Shown here piece after piece: positions 47,516 to 57,715 of a DNA stretch of 64,000 nucleotides. Under the pieces are notes generated by a model. The model did not search any database, had not been told where the DNA came from, and saw nothing but the letters and a program-made list of their open reading frames with translations. How positions within the stretch are numbered: position 1 is the stretch's first letter; each line of letters opens with the position of its first letter. The translations under genes were made by a program, and so were the position numbers. The DNA comes from Balaenoptera acutorostrata (Eukaryota; Chordata; Mammalia; Artiodactyla; Balaenopteridae), in NCBI RefSeq assembly GCF_949987535.1, contig NC_080071.1, positions 26,620,236-26,684,235 of the forward strand. Direction: 5' to 3'.

Positions 47516-48042
47516 AATCTTTATCAAGGAGGTGGGAATAAAGGGTAAGTGGAGCAGAGGACTCTTCACACTGTGAAGGAGAGATTAAAAGAGGATTTGC
47601 TACCCTGCATATTGTAGGGCGGGGGTGGGGAACGTAACGTTTGAAGCCAAAGCAAAGCTGATGGAGAGCAATTCTTTTCAGCAAACATTTGGAAGTCAGG
47701 TAAGATCAGATAGACCCAAGACCCATAAATAGTCAGGTAGTTAGTCATACGACTCAATACTGATGAGAGTCAGGGGCTAAAAAGAAATGAAAGCGTGTTT
47801 GTGAAAATGCTTTGTGTAGCGCTAAGCACCGAGGAGTGAGCACTGTGTCCTCTGTTTAAAAACAAAAGAAGAAGCTTAGACCTTGTAGTGATCTTAGCAA
47901 AACTCTTCCCCTGTAGCTTCCTGGTTGTTAAGGTGGTTCTCTCAAGGGCATCAGTTTGTGCTAGAGGTCATTGCAATGCGATGGGGAGAGAAAGAGAGAG
48001 AGCTCTTTCTGGAGAGGACTCAGCTTGCCTTCTTAGCATCTT

Positions 48043-48055
48043 GTTGCTAGGCAAT
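48043..48055. promoter_or_regulatory. RFX X-box-like motif 1
   Basis: gttgctaggcaat is an imperfect inverted repeat close to the RFX X-box (GTTGCCATGGCAAC type). Confidence 0.35.
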
Positions 48056-48219
48056 GGCTCTGCCGGTGAAAGCTCATCTCCCTCTTCAAAGGTGGAGTGA
48101 GGTCTTGCTGAGGGAAATGCAGTTTGTATAAATTGGACCATATGCAAACAGTATTTTGCTCTAATCCTCAAAATTGCCTTATCCTATAAGGAAGACAAAT
48201 AATTCTTACTTAAAATCCT

Positions 48220-48232
48220 GTTACTTAGCAAC
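48220..48232. promoter_or_regulatory. RFX X-box-like motif 2
   Basis: gttacttagcaac is a second X-box-like inverted repeat, 177 bp from the first. Confidence 0.35.
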
Positions 48233-48986
48233 CAGATACTATAACTCCTCTCTTTTTGTTGCGAAGCAATATACTTCCTTTTTAATCTTATTGATTTATT
48301 TTTACCTTTCCACCCATATGCCTTTCCAAATTGATTTAATGAGATTCAGCAGGGCATTGTTTTGTGATAGTATTTCCCTAGACTGCTGAATTAATTTCCA
48401 TTTGAAAAATTACTTTGGATCTGCAGCTTCTAGCCAGCACCTAGCATATTGCTTTTAGTGCGTATTACACTATGATGAAATATAATGGGTTGTCAATGCG
48501 AGGGCCAGTATTTAAAGAATTGGTTGTTTTAAGGGGAAGTGTAAACAGGTCAGTGCTATTTGTATATATCTGAAAAACCTACATATGGCTTACTAGACTC
48601 TAAAATTTCAAAAATCAATATAGAATATATTCAATCAATATAGAAATCTTTCTCAGAACTGCAAAATATCCATCAGACTCTAAGAGCCTTTCGTATTAAC
48701 CTTTCAATATTTCAAATTGTTGGTCATTTTAGAGCAAAATTTACAATTTGCTTTTATTCTCATCTCAAAATAATGTTACAAACTTTTGGAAGCTAGTGGC
48801 CAAATTAACATAGCCACATATATATATTTTTTTAATTCTGGAAGACGTCTGAGTTATTAATAGAGAACTTTTAACTTAAAAGCAAGGAGTTTTAAAATTC
48901 TTTTCTAATAGTTATTGTGTGAATAGCCTAGTAGATTCTTGTGTTCATTACAAACCTTTTTCAAAAAAATTCCATCCTGAAGGTTT

Positions 48987-49621
48987 TGTTATTGAACCAT
49001 GTATTTTTGCCCAACGTGCAGCAAGTCAACCTGAGACGTCAAGGTTTGCAGCAGAGGGAGGGTTTATTTCCAAGACAGCCAAGCAAAGAGATGGGATAAC
49101 AAGTCTCAAATCAGCCTCCTGAAAGGCGAGGGCCTTGGGATATTTATGGGAAAAAGAAGCAGGGTGGCCTAAGGCATGGGGAAAAATGATTGGAGATAAG
49201 AAAAAAGTGAGGTAATTGTCGTTCTGTGCAGGTGCAACTAAGGTACATGCTTCTTCATGGGAAGCATGTTCAGAAAATAGCTGCGTTAGTATGTTCTGAG
49301 GGTGGAGTTTTTGGCCCTCTGATGTCAAAAAATCACCGATCAGACACTTGTGCATGCCCAGCTGGAGGGTCAGTGGTCCCAACCAGTCTTAACTGGTTTG
49401 AGCTCAAACTGGACTACAGCTGACTCCAAGTTCCTGAAAAACAACTTGAGCAAACATCTTAAGACTCTTGTGTCAGAGATACTATCTATAGGGGCAGTAA
49501 AGGGGTCTTCTTACTTATTGTTTAGGCTATGTGACACTTGGAGGATATGCAAATTTTTGTATAAACAATTAAAGTGAGCTGGATCAGTGAAGGCAGGTTA
49601 CAGTTTATTGCTTATTAAGCA
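48987..49621 (-). mobile_element. Endogenous retrovirus LTR, antisense
   Basis: On the minus strand an AATAAA lies at 49063-49068 and a TATA-like box (cataaatat) at about 49140-49148, a spacing normal for an LTR. Landmarks include 'gagggccttgggatatttat', 'ggcagtaaaggggtcttctt' and 'ggcaggttacagtttattgc'. The proposed edges (TG...CA, 48987 and 49621) are tentative and no TSD was found. No internal viral genes adjoin it on the left. Confidence 0.6.
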
Positions 49622-49633
49622 AGTGGAAGGGAG

Positions 49634-49986
49634 GTGGGCCCTTCCACACCATGGTCTCTAGTCTTCCCCAGGAAGATCAGTGGCTCTACTGTGACATCTG
49701 CTTCTTCTGTCACATGCCTGCGACTGCGGGGAACAGACTGTCCTTCCAGGTGGGACAGCCTCCTGGAACAGCCTGGAAGGCCACAGCGCCCCGTGTTACA
49801 GCATCGACAGATATCAACAGGGCCTTCTACCGGGGGCCATCTATTGGAGGACTTGCTGAAGGAACAGGCTTTGTTTATTTGGTCTGGGACTCGGTCAACC
49901 GGAATGACCTTCAGGTGGCAGGTGATATAATTTAATGGATCTAACTGATGACTACCTGCAGTTTCAGTTTGACACCTGATTGCCAT
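49634..49986. other. GC-rich block open in three frames
   Basis: Two plus frames (49634-49930, 98 codons; 49651-49935, 94 codons) and one minus frame (49615-49986, 123 codons) are open together. The 94-codon frame has a short CxxC-like cluster ([11 protein letters not shown]) and an uninterrupted end. I recognise no family. It starts immediately beside the LTR, so it may be retroviral or LTR sequence rather than a host exon. Confidence 0.35.
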
Positions 49987-50078
49987 CCTACACTAATAAT
50001 TCTGATTAGAAGCTGGAAAACTTGAATCCTTGAGTGAGTTTAGTGAGGTTGAAAGGATTTCCTGTGCCATTTGACTTT

Positions 50079-50410
50079 CTTTTTTTTTCAAATTATAGAG
50101 AGAATGTTTTGCTTATTTCTTTTAAATTTTATTTATTTATTTATTTAAGGCTGTGTCGGGTCTTCGTTTCTGTGCGAGGGCTTTCTCCAGTTGTGGCAAG
50201 CGGGGGCCACTCTTCATCGCGGTGCGTGGGCCTCTCACTATCGCGGCCTCTCTTGTTGCGGGGCACAGGCTCCAGACGCGCAGGCTTAGTAATTGTGGCT
50301 CACGGGCCTAGTTGCTCCGCGGCATGTGGGATCCTCCCAGACCAGGGCTCGAACCCGTGTCCCCTGCATTGGCAGGCGGATTCTTAACCACTGCGCCACC
50401 AAGGAAGCCC
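50079..50410 (-). mobile_element. CHR-type SINE, short-body subfamily, with 3' transduction
   Basis: The 12-bp TSD ccatttgacttt is at 50067-50078 and 50411-50422. On the minus strand the SINE head, body and AAAT tail (ending near 50125) are followed by about 35 bp of non-repeat sequence and a second A run (50081-50088) before the TSD. The transcript apparently read past its own tail to a downstream A-run before reverse transcription. Confidence 0.93.
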
Positions 50411-50422
50411 CCATTTGACTTT

Positions 50423-51868
50423 TTAATTTCCTGAACCAGCTTAAGCAAAAAAGGGTTTGTGCATGGTGGAGCTGAACAACCCCACACCAGGTTCTGCAAT
50501 GCCACCAGAATGCTTTTTCTCCCTCTCTCATTCTGCTTCTCTCATCATGCTTCATCCTCTTTTGCGTTACCCCTGTGTCTGTTTCCGTGATTTCTGGTAG
50601 CTTCCTGGACCATATGTTCCTAGTTTAAAAAGAAATTTATCAATGTTTTTATACTAGGAAAGGACTGAAGAAGGTAATCTTGAGTCACATACTTACTCGA
50701 AAGCCAAATCCTGTGGCCATAAAGTTAGAGAAATGCAAGAAAATAATAACTCCAAATTTCTGAAAAGGAGGGGTGGGGTGGGGGAAGAATGATGGTGTTG
50801 TGGATAGCAAGGAGAGGAGCACTAAGCAAAGAAAACTAAAAGTAATCATGACCCCATCACTTGCCATGTACTTCAGGAAAAAGATCGCTTAGATGTACTT
50901 TGGCTTATGAACGGCTCACCATCTCATAGGACAGCAGGTTTATGAGCTGATACCTTTAAGGCAGTGTCACTCATGCAGCAATAAAAGCTTTCACAGGGCT
51001 CTCTAGGATCTTTGAGAAGGTAAACCAGCTTGCCTAGGGATATGGAGCTACGAAGTAAGAGGAACTATGCTTGGTGAGCTATGGAGATGGTTGTTACCAA
51101 GAAAGCCTTTGCAGTGATACTTCCGTTTACATTGAATCTTGAATAATGTGTAAGAATATGCCAGGTGAACAAAGGAAGCAGACACTTAGGCAAATGAAAC
51201 AGCAAAGACAAAAAGAACATGGTATGTTTATGAAGTGTTAGCCATTCAATATGGATCAAGCCATGAGTAAATGGTGGGACTTGCTGGGAGACATCAGCAA
51301 AGAGAAGCAGGAACAGTATCACAGAGAGCCTTTGGGGCCATGATAAGGTGTTCAGTTTATCTTGTATGTGAAAAGAAATCCTGAGAGATTTTAAGTTGAA
51401 TATAAAACGTCTGGTTAGGCATTTATATAGGTAAGTGAACATTATTGTGGATCAATATTTAAAATGGAAAATACACTGGAGCCCTCGTTTTAAACCTGCC
51501 TGGGGATATATGGAAGTGGACCCCACAGTCCAAACACCTTAATAACTATTAGTTTAAAGTAGTGCCTCCAATCTTTTCAAGATGCTGCATAGAAAATATT
51601 AATATTTGTACAGCAAACAACCTGAGGAGGATGTTTCTAGCCAGGGTTACAGCCCAGGAGTCCTGGCTGCTCTAGGCTCCCATCTATCAGCTGTGAGGGG
51701 TGAAGAGATAGATCCATCTCCTAAGATGGTAACCCATGTGCTGCACACTAGTTGAGGAACTCTAGTGGAGAGATCTGCATAGAGTGGGGACATGATTTTT
51801 CTAGAGTAGTGATCGCTCATTTTGACAGGAAGTACAAATAAGGATAGAGTCGTTGATGGCAGTGAATT
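50423..51868. other. Mostly unrecognised DNA with an ancient repeat
   Basis: At about 51060-51420 the wording 'ggtgttcagtttatcttgta' and 'gattttaagttgaatataaa' resembles the unnamed old repeat also seen near 38550. The 125-codon minus frame at 51065-51442 lies in it and has no gene character. Confidence 0.45.
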
Positions 51869-51878
51869 AAGATGGGAA

Positions 51879-52134
51879 GTGTTTTGGGGAGAGGGGAAAA
51901 TTGGGAGACTGGGATTGACATATACACACCACTATATATAAAATAGATAACTAATAAGGACCTACTGTATATAGCACAGGGAACTCTACTCAATACTCTA
52001 TAATGGCCTATATGGGAAAAGAATCTAAAAAACAGTGGATATATGTATATGTATAACTGATTCACTTTGCTGTACAGCAGAAACTAACACAACATTGTAA
52101 ATCAACTCTACTCCAATAAAAATTTTTTTAAAAA
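51879..52134 (+). mobile_element. 5'-truncated L1 3' end
   Basis: Plus-strand L1 3' UTR: 'aaaatagataactaataagg', 'cctactgtatatagcacagg', 'tgattcactttgctgtacag', 'ctccaataaaa' and an A-rich tail. A 10-bp TSD, aagatgggaa, is at 51869-51878 and 52135-52144. Confidence 0.95.
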
Positions 52135-52230
52135 AAGATGGGAAATATTTAACCCCTTTAAACCTTTCAAGATGTCGCATTCGGTGTTCTTGTTTATATT
52201 TTTTAATTTAAAAAATTATTTTCTTTTATT

Positions 52231-52640
52231 CTATTTTAATAAACAGGAATTTTTATAAAGAAAAAGTTCTTTAGAGAAACACAGATTGTTCTGTCTTCCT
52301 GCCCAGAGCTCATGGGTGCTCACTGGAGTTTTCTTCTCAAGCAGAAGGGCAGCACCGTCCTCGGTCACCATAGCAGGACCTAGACGGGGGAGAGGTGGGG
52401 CCTTAGGGAAAGCGCTGGGCCAGGCTCTGACCCTGAAGTTACGTAGTGGCACAGGCTGCTCTCCTCCCACCTGCAGCAGGATCCCACTCCCGCCCCCCCT
52501 TGCCCAGCCCCACTGACGTGGCCGCTCCTGCTGAGGGAGGCTAGCTTGGCGCTCCGTGCTCTCTGCGAGGACCAAGGGCTGCATGGTGCACTACCCTGCT
52601 ACTGGTAGACGTGGAACTGGGGATCCAGTGTTGGGGTGTT
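52231..52640 (-). pseudogene. GC-rich minus-strand ORF, possible retrocopy or exon
   Basis: A 117-codon frame runs from ATG at 52582-52584 to TAG at 52231-52233. The protein begins MQPLVLAESTERQ and ends KELFLYKNSCLLK. An AATAAA-type signal follows the stop by a few bases (about 52225) and then A/T-rich sequence, as in a polyadenylated transcript. The block is much GC-richer than its neighbours. A plus frame (52286-52516) is also open. I recognise no family, and clear intron or TSD evidence is lacking, so a chance frame remains possible. Confidence 0.35.
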
Positions 52641-55600
52641 AGGAGAAGCCAGTGACCTATAGGTACTTTCAGTTGGAAAAAAAATACGTGAAGCAAAATA
52701 TGTGAATTATACAAATGTATTATTTTAATGGGAACTTTTTATATAATTTTATCTGTTATTTCTAGTTTAAGTATGTACCATAATTACCTCCCCGCAGTGG
52801 TTTTATTTTTCATTTTGCCATTATTTTTCAGATTTTCTAAACAGTACACCCATCTTGCATATCAAACAGAGATATAGTCAGAGAAATGTTCCAAACAAAT
52901 AGGTCTTTGAACTAAACTCAGATATTTGCATTGAATATGCTGCTTAAAATTCATTTATTCAGTCTCTAAGGCTGTTTAGTGTGGTGATATGGATATGAAA
53001 TTTGTCAGTTTTCTAAAGTGCAGCTAGAAAAGTTCTGAATTTATGATGTTTATAATACTTTTACTGGCAATAGATATGCATCAGTAAGCATATTACAAAA
53101 ACCGTTTGAATTTTTATTACATTTATTTATTAGAGAGATTATAGCTCTACTGACCACAATTAATCTATGAGTCTTTCTCTGCTCTTTTTCTTTATTTAAA
53201 AAAAATTTACTTATATACCAATCCATTTAATTACAAGAAAGAGAATTAAAGCCTTTATCATAGACTTATTATCATGATTTATGTCGTATTTGTGGTTGAG
53301 GTACTGGGAACTCAATTAATGGAAGCTTCATGTTAGTGAAATGAAAAAGTTGGAGAGAATGCTTCCACCCTTGCCAGGGGAATACCACCTAGGAATAGTA
53401 TTAGGAAGTAGGGACCTTTAAATAACACACCTTGATACTCAAAGTTAGACGTCTGCACATGATTCCCAAGGAGGAGATTTCATCAGATCATTAAAGTGGC
53501 AGTGCTATATGTGCAGGTGAATTAGGAAAAAGTACAGTTATTTTAGAAGTAGCCTATAGACTGAATTGTAGGGAATGTAACGGAAATGGCAGTAGTTAAT
53601 AGCACTGTGCCTCTGATTATGATGAACCTTTAACTTGAATTTGTTTTGGAATCTGCATGCATAATGTTGCTAAGGCAAGTGTTTTACTTGTCATGGCGGA
53701 GATGAAAATGTCCTGTTAGATCATCTCCTGCCAATGCAAAATAGACTCCTGAAGTCTGCTTATGAGAGCTTTGTCTGTACTGCTACAATACTATTGGGTC
53801 AAACTTAATAGTGTTGGAAAAATATATTTTAATGTAGCAGGTAGTTATTCTGATTTGACTGTCCCATTAAAAAGAAGCAGTAGAGTCAAATATCACCATT
53901 ATGATTTTCGGATAACCCAATTGCATAGGAGGTGACTCAGCAGAAGTGTCAAAACCAAAAGCAGCCTGCTATGTCTGATAAACTCAAAGCTCAGAGTGCT
54001 TCACGAATCTTTGATGTTATTTAGGTTGATATGTAAATTATCTAGCCCAGCATGTTTAAAGAGTCATTATGCAGCAACAGTAAAGATCAAAAGCAGTGTG
54101 AGTTGTTATTCTATTGAACTTCAAAGACTAATCGAAAATCATGAAGAAAGTTAAATGAAAAGTATTTTATATTTAATACCAGGAACTCTTGAAAAATATA
54201 AAGCATAATGTCTTGGCTGAACTAGGAACACTCTAGTGGATTCTTGCTTAAAATTTCTCCAACTAGTTCTCACCACAGCCTCTCATGACTTCTCAAAACC
54301 TATGGAGATGCAGATAAAGAGGGATTCTCTCACTACCTACAAAGACAAAAAGAGGAATTCTAACTATGCAATCACAATATGAAGCTGAAACTTAACCTAT
54401 TTGCCAAAATCTGAGAGTTTTCAGTAACTGCAAGAATCATAAAAGAGATTTTAAAGTGAAGATAATATACTTTTAATCTTATACTGTTTTATTATGATTT
54501 TATCTAGTCGAAAGGAGTAGAAAAATGATATTTTTTTCTCCTTCAGGTTACCTTGTCACCTTTTCCCTCCACACACACACTTCAGAAGGTCTGAACCAAC
54601 AAAAACCTAGGGCAAAACTAAACTATTATTTTGCTCTCCCCTCCACCCACAAACACACATCTACACATGGTAAAGGCAGTCGAAGGGATATTAGGCAGAA
54701 GGAGGCTGGTGGTGTATCAACTGGCAGTAGCATGTGGCATTCTGGCAGCCGTGCCCCGCGCAAGTCAAGTACTGCAGAGAGGATGCCCAGAGCCATGGTA
54801 TCGGCCCTTTCTGTGGCCTGTTGTGCTCCTGGGTTCACTGAAAAGAGGATCTGAGAGCTCATGAGTGAGAGTAGTAGAAGGTCCCACTTCAGGGCAGAGG
54901 AACCTCACTGGATTAAAAGCTGCTAGTATTTTGAGAGTGGGACTAAGAATGTGTTTATTTTCTTGCCATAACATTGTAGACCATAGAGAGAGATTGTATC
55001 AGGACAAGGTGGACAAAGTTTAATTCACTCATTTGCTGTCACTAAATGCTTTCTATCAATAAATGTTGAGAGTCTAGACAGGCATGACTTAGTGTTGAGT
55101 AATTGAAAAGAAAAATATCCACCTTGGAGATAATGAAAAATTACCTAGGAAAGAAAGACCCAGGGGGTTAAAAAAGTTGTCCTAAGATTAGATTTTAGAA
55201 AAATGATTGGCATCCTTGATACAATGCCATATATATATCTATATACACACACACATATATATAGTTTATATAATAGAAGCTGAGATGATAGTTCAATATC
55301 TGGATTAAAATTCATGTTGGAGACTGCAAAAGACAGATTTGACACTGCAGAAAATTGAATCAGTAACATGAACAACAATGAGTAGCTCTCTCAGAATATA
55401 GAGGAAAGAGACAAAGTAATGAAAAAGACAAGGAGAACAATCATAGTTATGAAGAGCCAAAAATGTAAAGTCAATCTCAAAATTATACGTGTTCTGAGGA
55501 GGAGACTAGAATAATAGGATTAGAAGCACCAAAGATAATCGATGAAAAATGTGCTCGGTTGATAATGCTGGTTGAAAAAGTTCTCTATGTTACAGGCAAA

Positions 55601-55743
55601 AATCAGTACAAAGAAATGTATAGGTAGGCATATCTTGGTAATTAAAAAAAATTCAAATAGAGTTATAAAATATTTCAAAAGCATTGCCGTCTTAAAAAGT
55701 AACCTCTTTGTAACAGGATAAAAATCATGATGACATCAGATGA
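52641..55743. other. Long unrecognised AT-rich interval
   Basis: No young repeat and no supported gene. A short TA/CA microsatellite sits at about 55230-55262. The 54525-54862 frames overlap on both strands in a locally GC-richer patch and show no motif. Confidence 0.5.
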
Positions 55744-55784
55744 CTCCTCTGCTATATAGGAAGGCTCCTCTGCTATGTAGGAAG
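55744..55784. repeat. 21-bp tandem duplication
   Basis: ctcctctgctatataggaag (55744-55763) is followed by ctcctctgctatgtaggaag (55765-55784), with one a/g difference. Confidence 0.9.
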
Positions 55785-55803
55785 ATAATAAAACCAGCAA
55801 CTT

Positions 55804-56148
55804 GGGCTTCTCTGGTGGCGCAGTGGTTGAGAATCCACCTGCCAATACAGGGGACACGGGTTCGAGCCCTGGTTCAGGAAGATCCCACATGCCGTGGAGC
55901 AACTAAGCCCGTGAGCCACAACTACTGAGCCTGCACTCTAGAGCCATCGAGTCACAACTACTGAGGCCCACATGCCTAGAGCCTGTGCTCTGCAATAAGA
56001 GGAGCCACCGCAATGAGAAGCCCGCGCACCACAATGAAGAGTAACCCCCGCTCGCCACAACTAGAGAGAAGCCCAGATGCAGCAACGAAGACACAACGCA
56101 GCCAAAAATAGAAATAAATCAATAAATAAATTTATAAAAAAAAAAACC
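55804..56148 (+). mobile_element. CHR-type SINE, long subfamily
   Basis: Complete plus-strand copy from 'gggcttctctggtggcgc' to an AAAT/A tail. A 10-bp TSD, ccagcaactt, is at 55794-55803 and 56149-56158. Confidence 0.95.
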
Positions 56149-56158
56149 CCAGCAACTT

Positions 56159-56590
56159 GTACTAATTTTCTGTAAAATTTCTACGGAAAGATATTGTAAT
56201 TCAAGGATTTTATATAAAACCAATTCTTTCATGAATAAAGACAGTAAAAGTAATTTTTACATTAACAAATTCTCAGAAAATACATTACCCATGTGTTTCT
56301 AAAGTAACATGAAAATATACATTAGTGAACCAAAAGGCAAATAAAAATTAAGAATTTAAAAATAAGAGTTGTCATATAAAGAGTATTTAGGGCCCTGCCC
56401 TTACTTTTTATAAACCTCAAATTTAGTAATTTCATGGAATTAAGTGTTTACTGGTGGATTTGGAGTTCGGGTTACCTTAGCTTTTCCATACTTCCCCCAG
56501 CTCTTTTCACTACCATAATAGCACCAAGAAATCTGAAGTTCTTGCAACATTCATTGACAAGTAGTTCAGAAGAGCTGCTTTAATAACACA
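56159..56590. other. Unrecognised AT-rich DNA
   Basis: No recognised feature. Confidence 0.45.
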
Positions 56591-56594
56591 GTTT

Positions 56595-56755
56595 AACCAC
56601 ACTGAAACCAGACTGTCTTGGTTAAGTCCAGTTGCTGAAAATTTGTTTCCATGAGAAAGTTACCTATCTGTGCCCTCGTTTCCTTATCTGCAAAATAGGA
56701 GTAATAATAGTACCTGTGTTATAGAGTTATAAGAATTAATCAACATACAATGTTA
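56595..56755 (+). mobile_element. MIR relic
   Basis: Contains 'gagaaagttacctatctgtg', 'cctcgtttccttatctgc', 'aaaataggagtaataatag' and 'gttataagaattaatc', the usual MIR core and 3' part. Confidence 0.85.
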
Positions 56756-56773
56756 GCTATTATTTCAGGTTTT

Positions 56774-57119
56774 TTTTTTTTATTTATTTGTTTATTTTTG
56801 GCTGCGTTGGGTCTTCGTTGCTGCGCACGGGCTTCCTCTAGTTGTGGCGAGCGGAGGCCACTCTTTGTTGTGCGAGGGCTTCTCATTGCGGTGTCTTCTC
56901 CTGCTGTGGAGCACGGGCTCCAGGCTCACGGGCTTCAGTAGCTGTGGCACTTGGGCCTCAGCAGTTGTGGTGCGCAGGCTCTAGAGCACAGGCTCAGCAG
57001 CTGTGGCACACGGGCCCAGTTGCTCCATGGCATGTGGGATCCTCCCGGACCAGGGATCGAACCCGTGTCCCCTGCATTGGCAGGCAGATTCTTATCCACT
57101 GCACCACCAGGGAAGCCCC
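56774..57119 (-). mobile_element. CHR-type SINE, long subfamily
   Basis: Antisense copy with T tract, (TTTA)n tail and head ending 'accaccagggaagcccc'. An exact 14-bp TSD, ttatttcaggtttt, is at 56760-56773 and 57120-57133. Confidence 0.96.
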
Positions 57120-57244
57120 TTATTTCAGGTTTTGAAATAACATTTCCTATTATATATTTTACAGTGTAAATTGGAGAAATGAATAAAAAACATAACAATC
57201 TTCTCTGATGGAAATAGAATATAGTATACTGTTTATACTGTGTT

Positions 57245-57565
57245 ATACAGACCAGGTATAAAACATGAATCCTTCTCCGCCACTTTTTAGTAGTGTGAGT
57301 TTGCACAAGTTACTGAGTCTCTCTGAGTGTCAATTTTTTTCATCTGTGTAATGGGGTAAATAATATTTAATGTAGAGGTAGGGCATCCAGCACATCCTGG
57401 TTTGCTCTGGATGTTTCCAGGTTCTGCACCTCAAGTTCCACTTTCTGAAAACTCCTCAGTCTAGACAAACTGGGACCAGCAGTCACTCTATTATAGGGTT
57501 GTTAAGATCTCACAAGTGCTTAGAATATGATATGAAAACATAGGTATTCAATAAATATTTTCTAT
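57245..57565 (+). mobile_element. MIR relic interrupted by ~125 bp
   Basis: MIR core at about 57265-57370 ('ttgcacaagttactgagtc', 'catctgtgtaatggggtaaa') resumes at about 57497 ('agggttgttaagatctcac', 'attcaataaatatt'). The intervening segment (57371-57496) resembles another ancient repeat ('gtttgctctggatgtttccag', 'ctagacaaactgggaccagc'). Confidence 0.7.
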
Positions 57566-57624
57566 TATTTATATTCTTTTTGTAATACATCTTCAAAATC
57601 TGGTGTGTATCTTACACTTATAGA

Positions 57625-57715
57625 ACATAATTTATACTCACCACATTTCAAGTGCTCAATAACCACAGATGGCTTGTGGCTACCATGTTGGACAACACAG
57701 CTTTACACTAATGCT
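57625..57715 (-). mobile_element. Ancient interspersed repeat, same family as 35685-35835
   Basis: Antisense words 'catttcaagtgctcaataac', 'cagatggcttgtggctacc' and 'atgttggacaacacagc' match the repeat at 35685-35835 in opposite orientation. Confidence 0.6.

Larger units (their letters stand above)
47516..48986. other. Unrecognised DNA with two RFX-like motifs
   Basis: No repeat assigned. It is free of young repeats and contains the two X-box-like strings listed separately. Short frames lack features. Confidence 0.45.

Noticed and set aside
54525..54862. Overlapping frames on both strands near 54.7 kb
   Set aside because: Three mutually overlapping frames without any recognisable feature. 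Best explained by a locally GC-richer patch.
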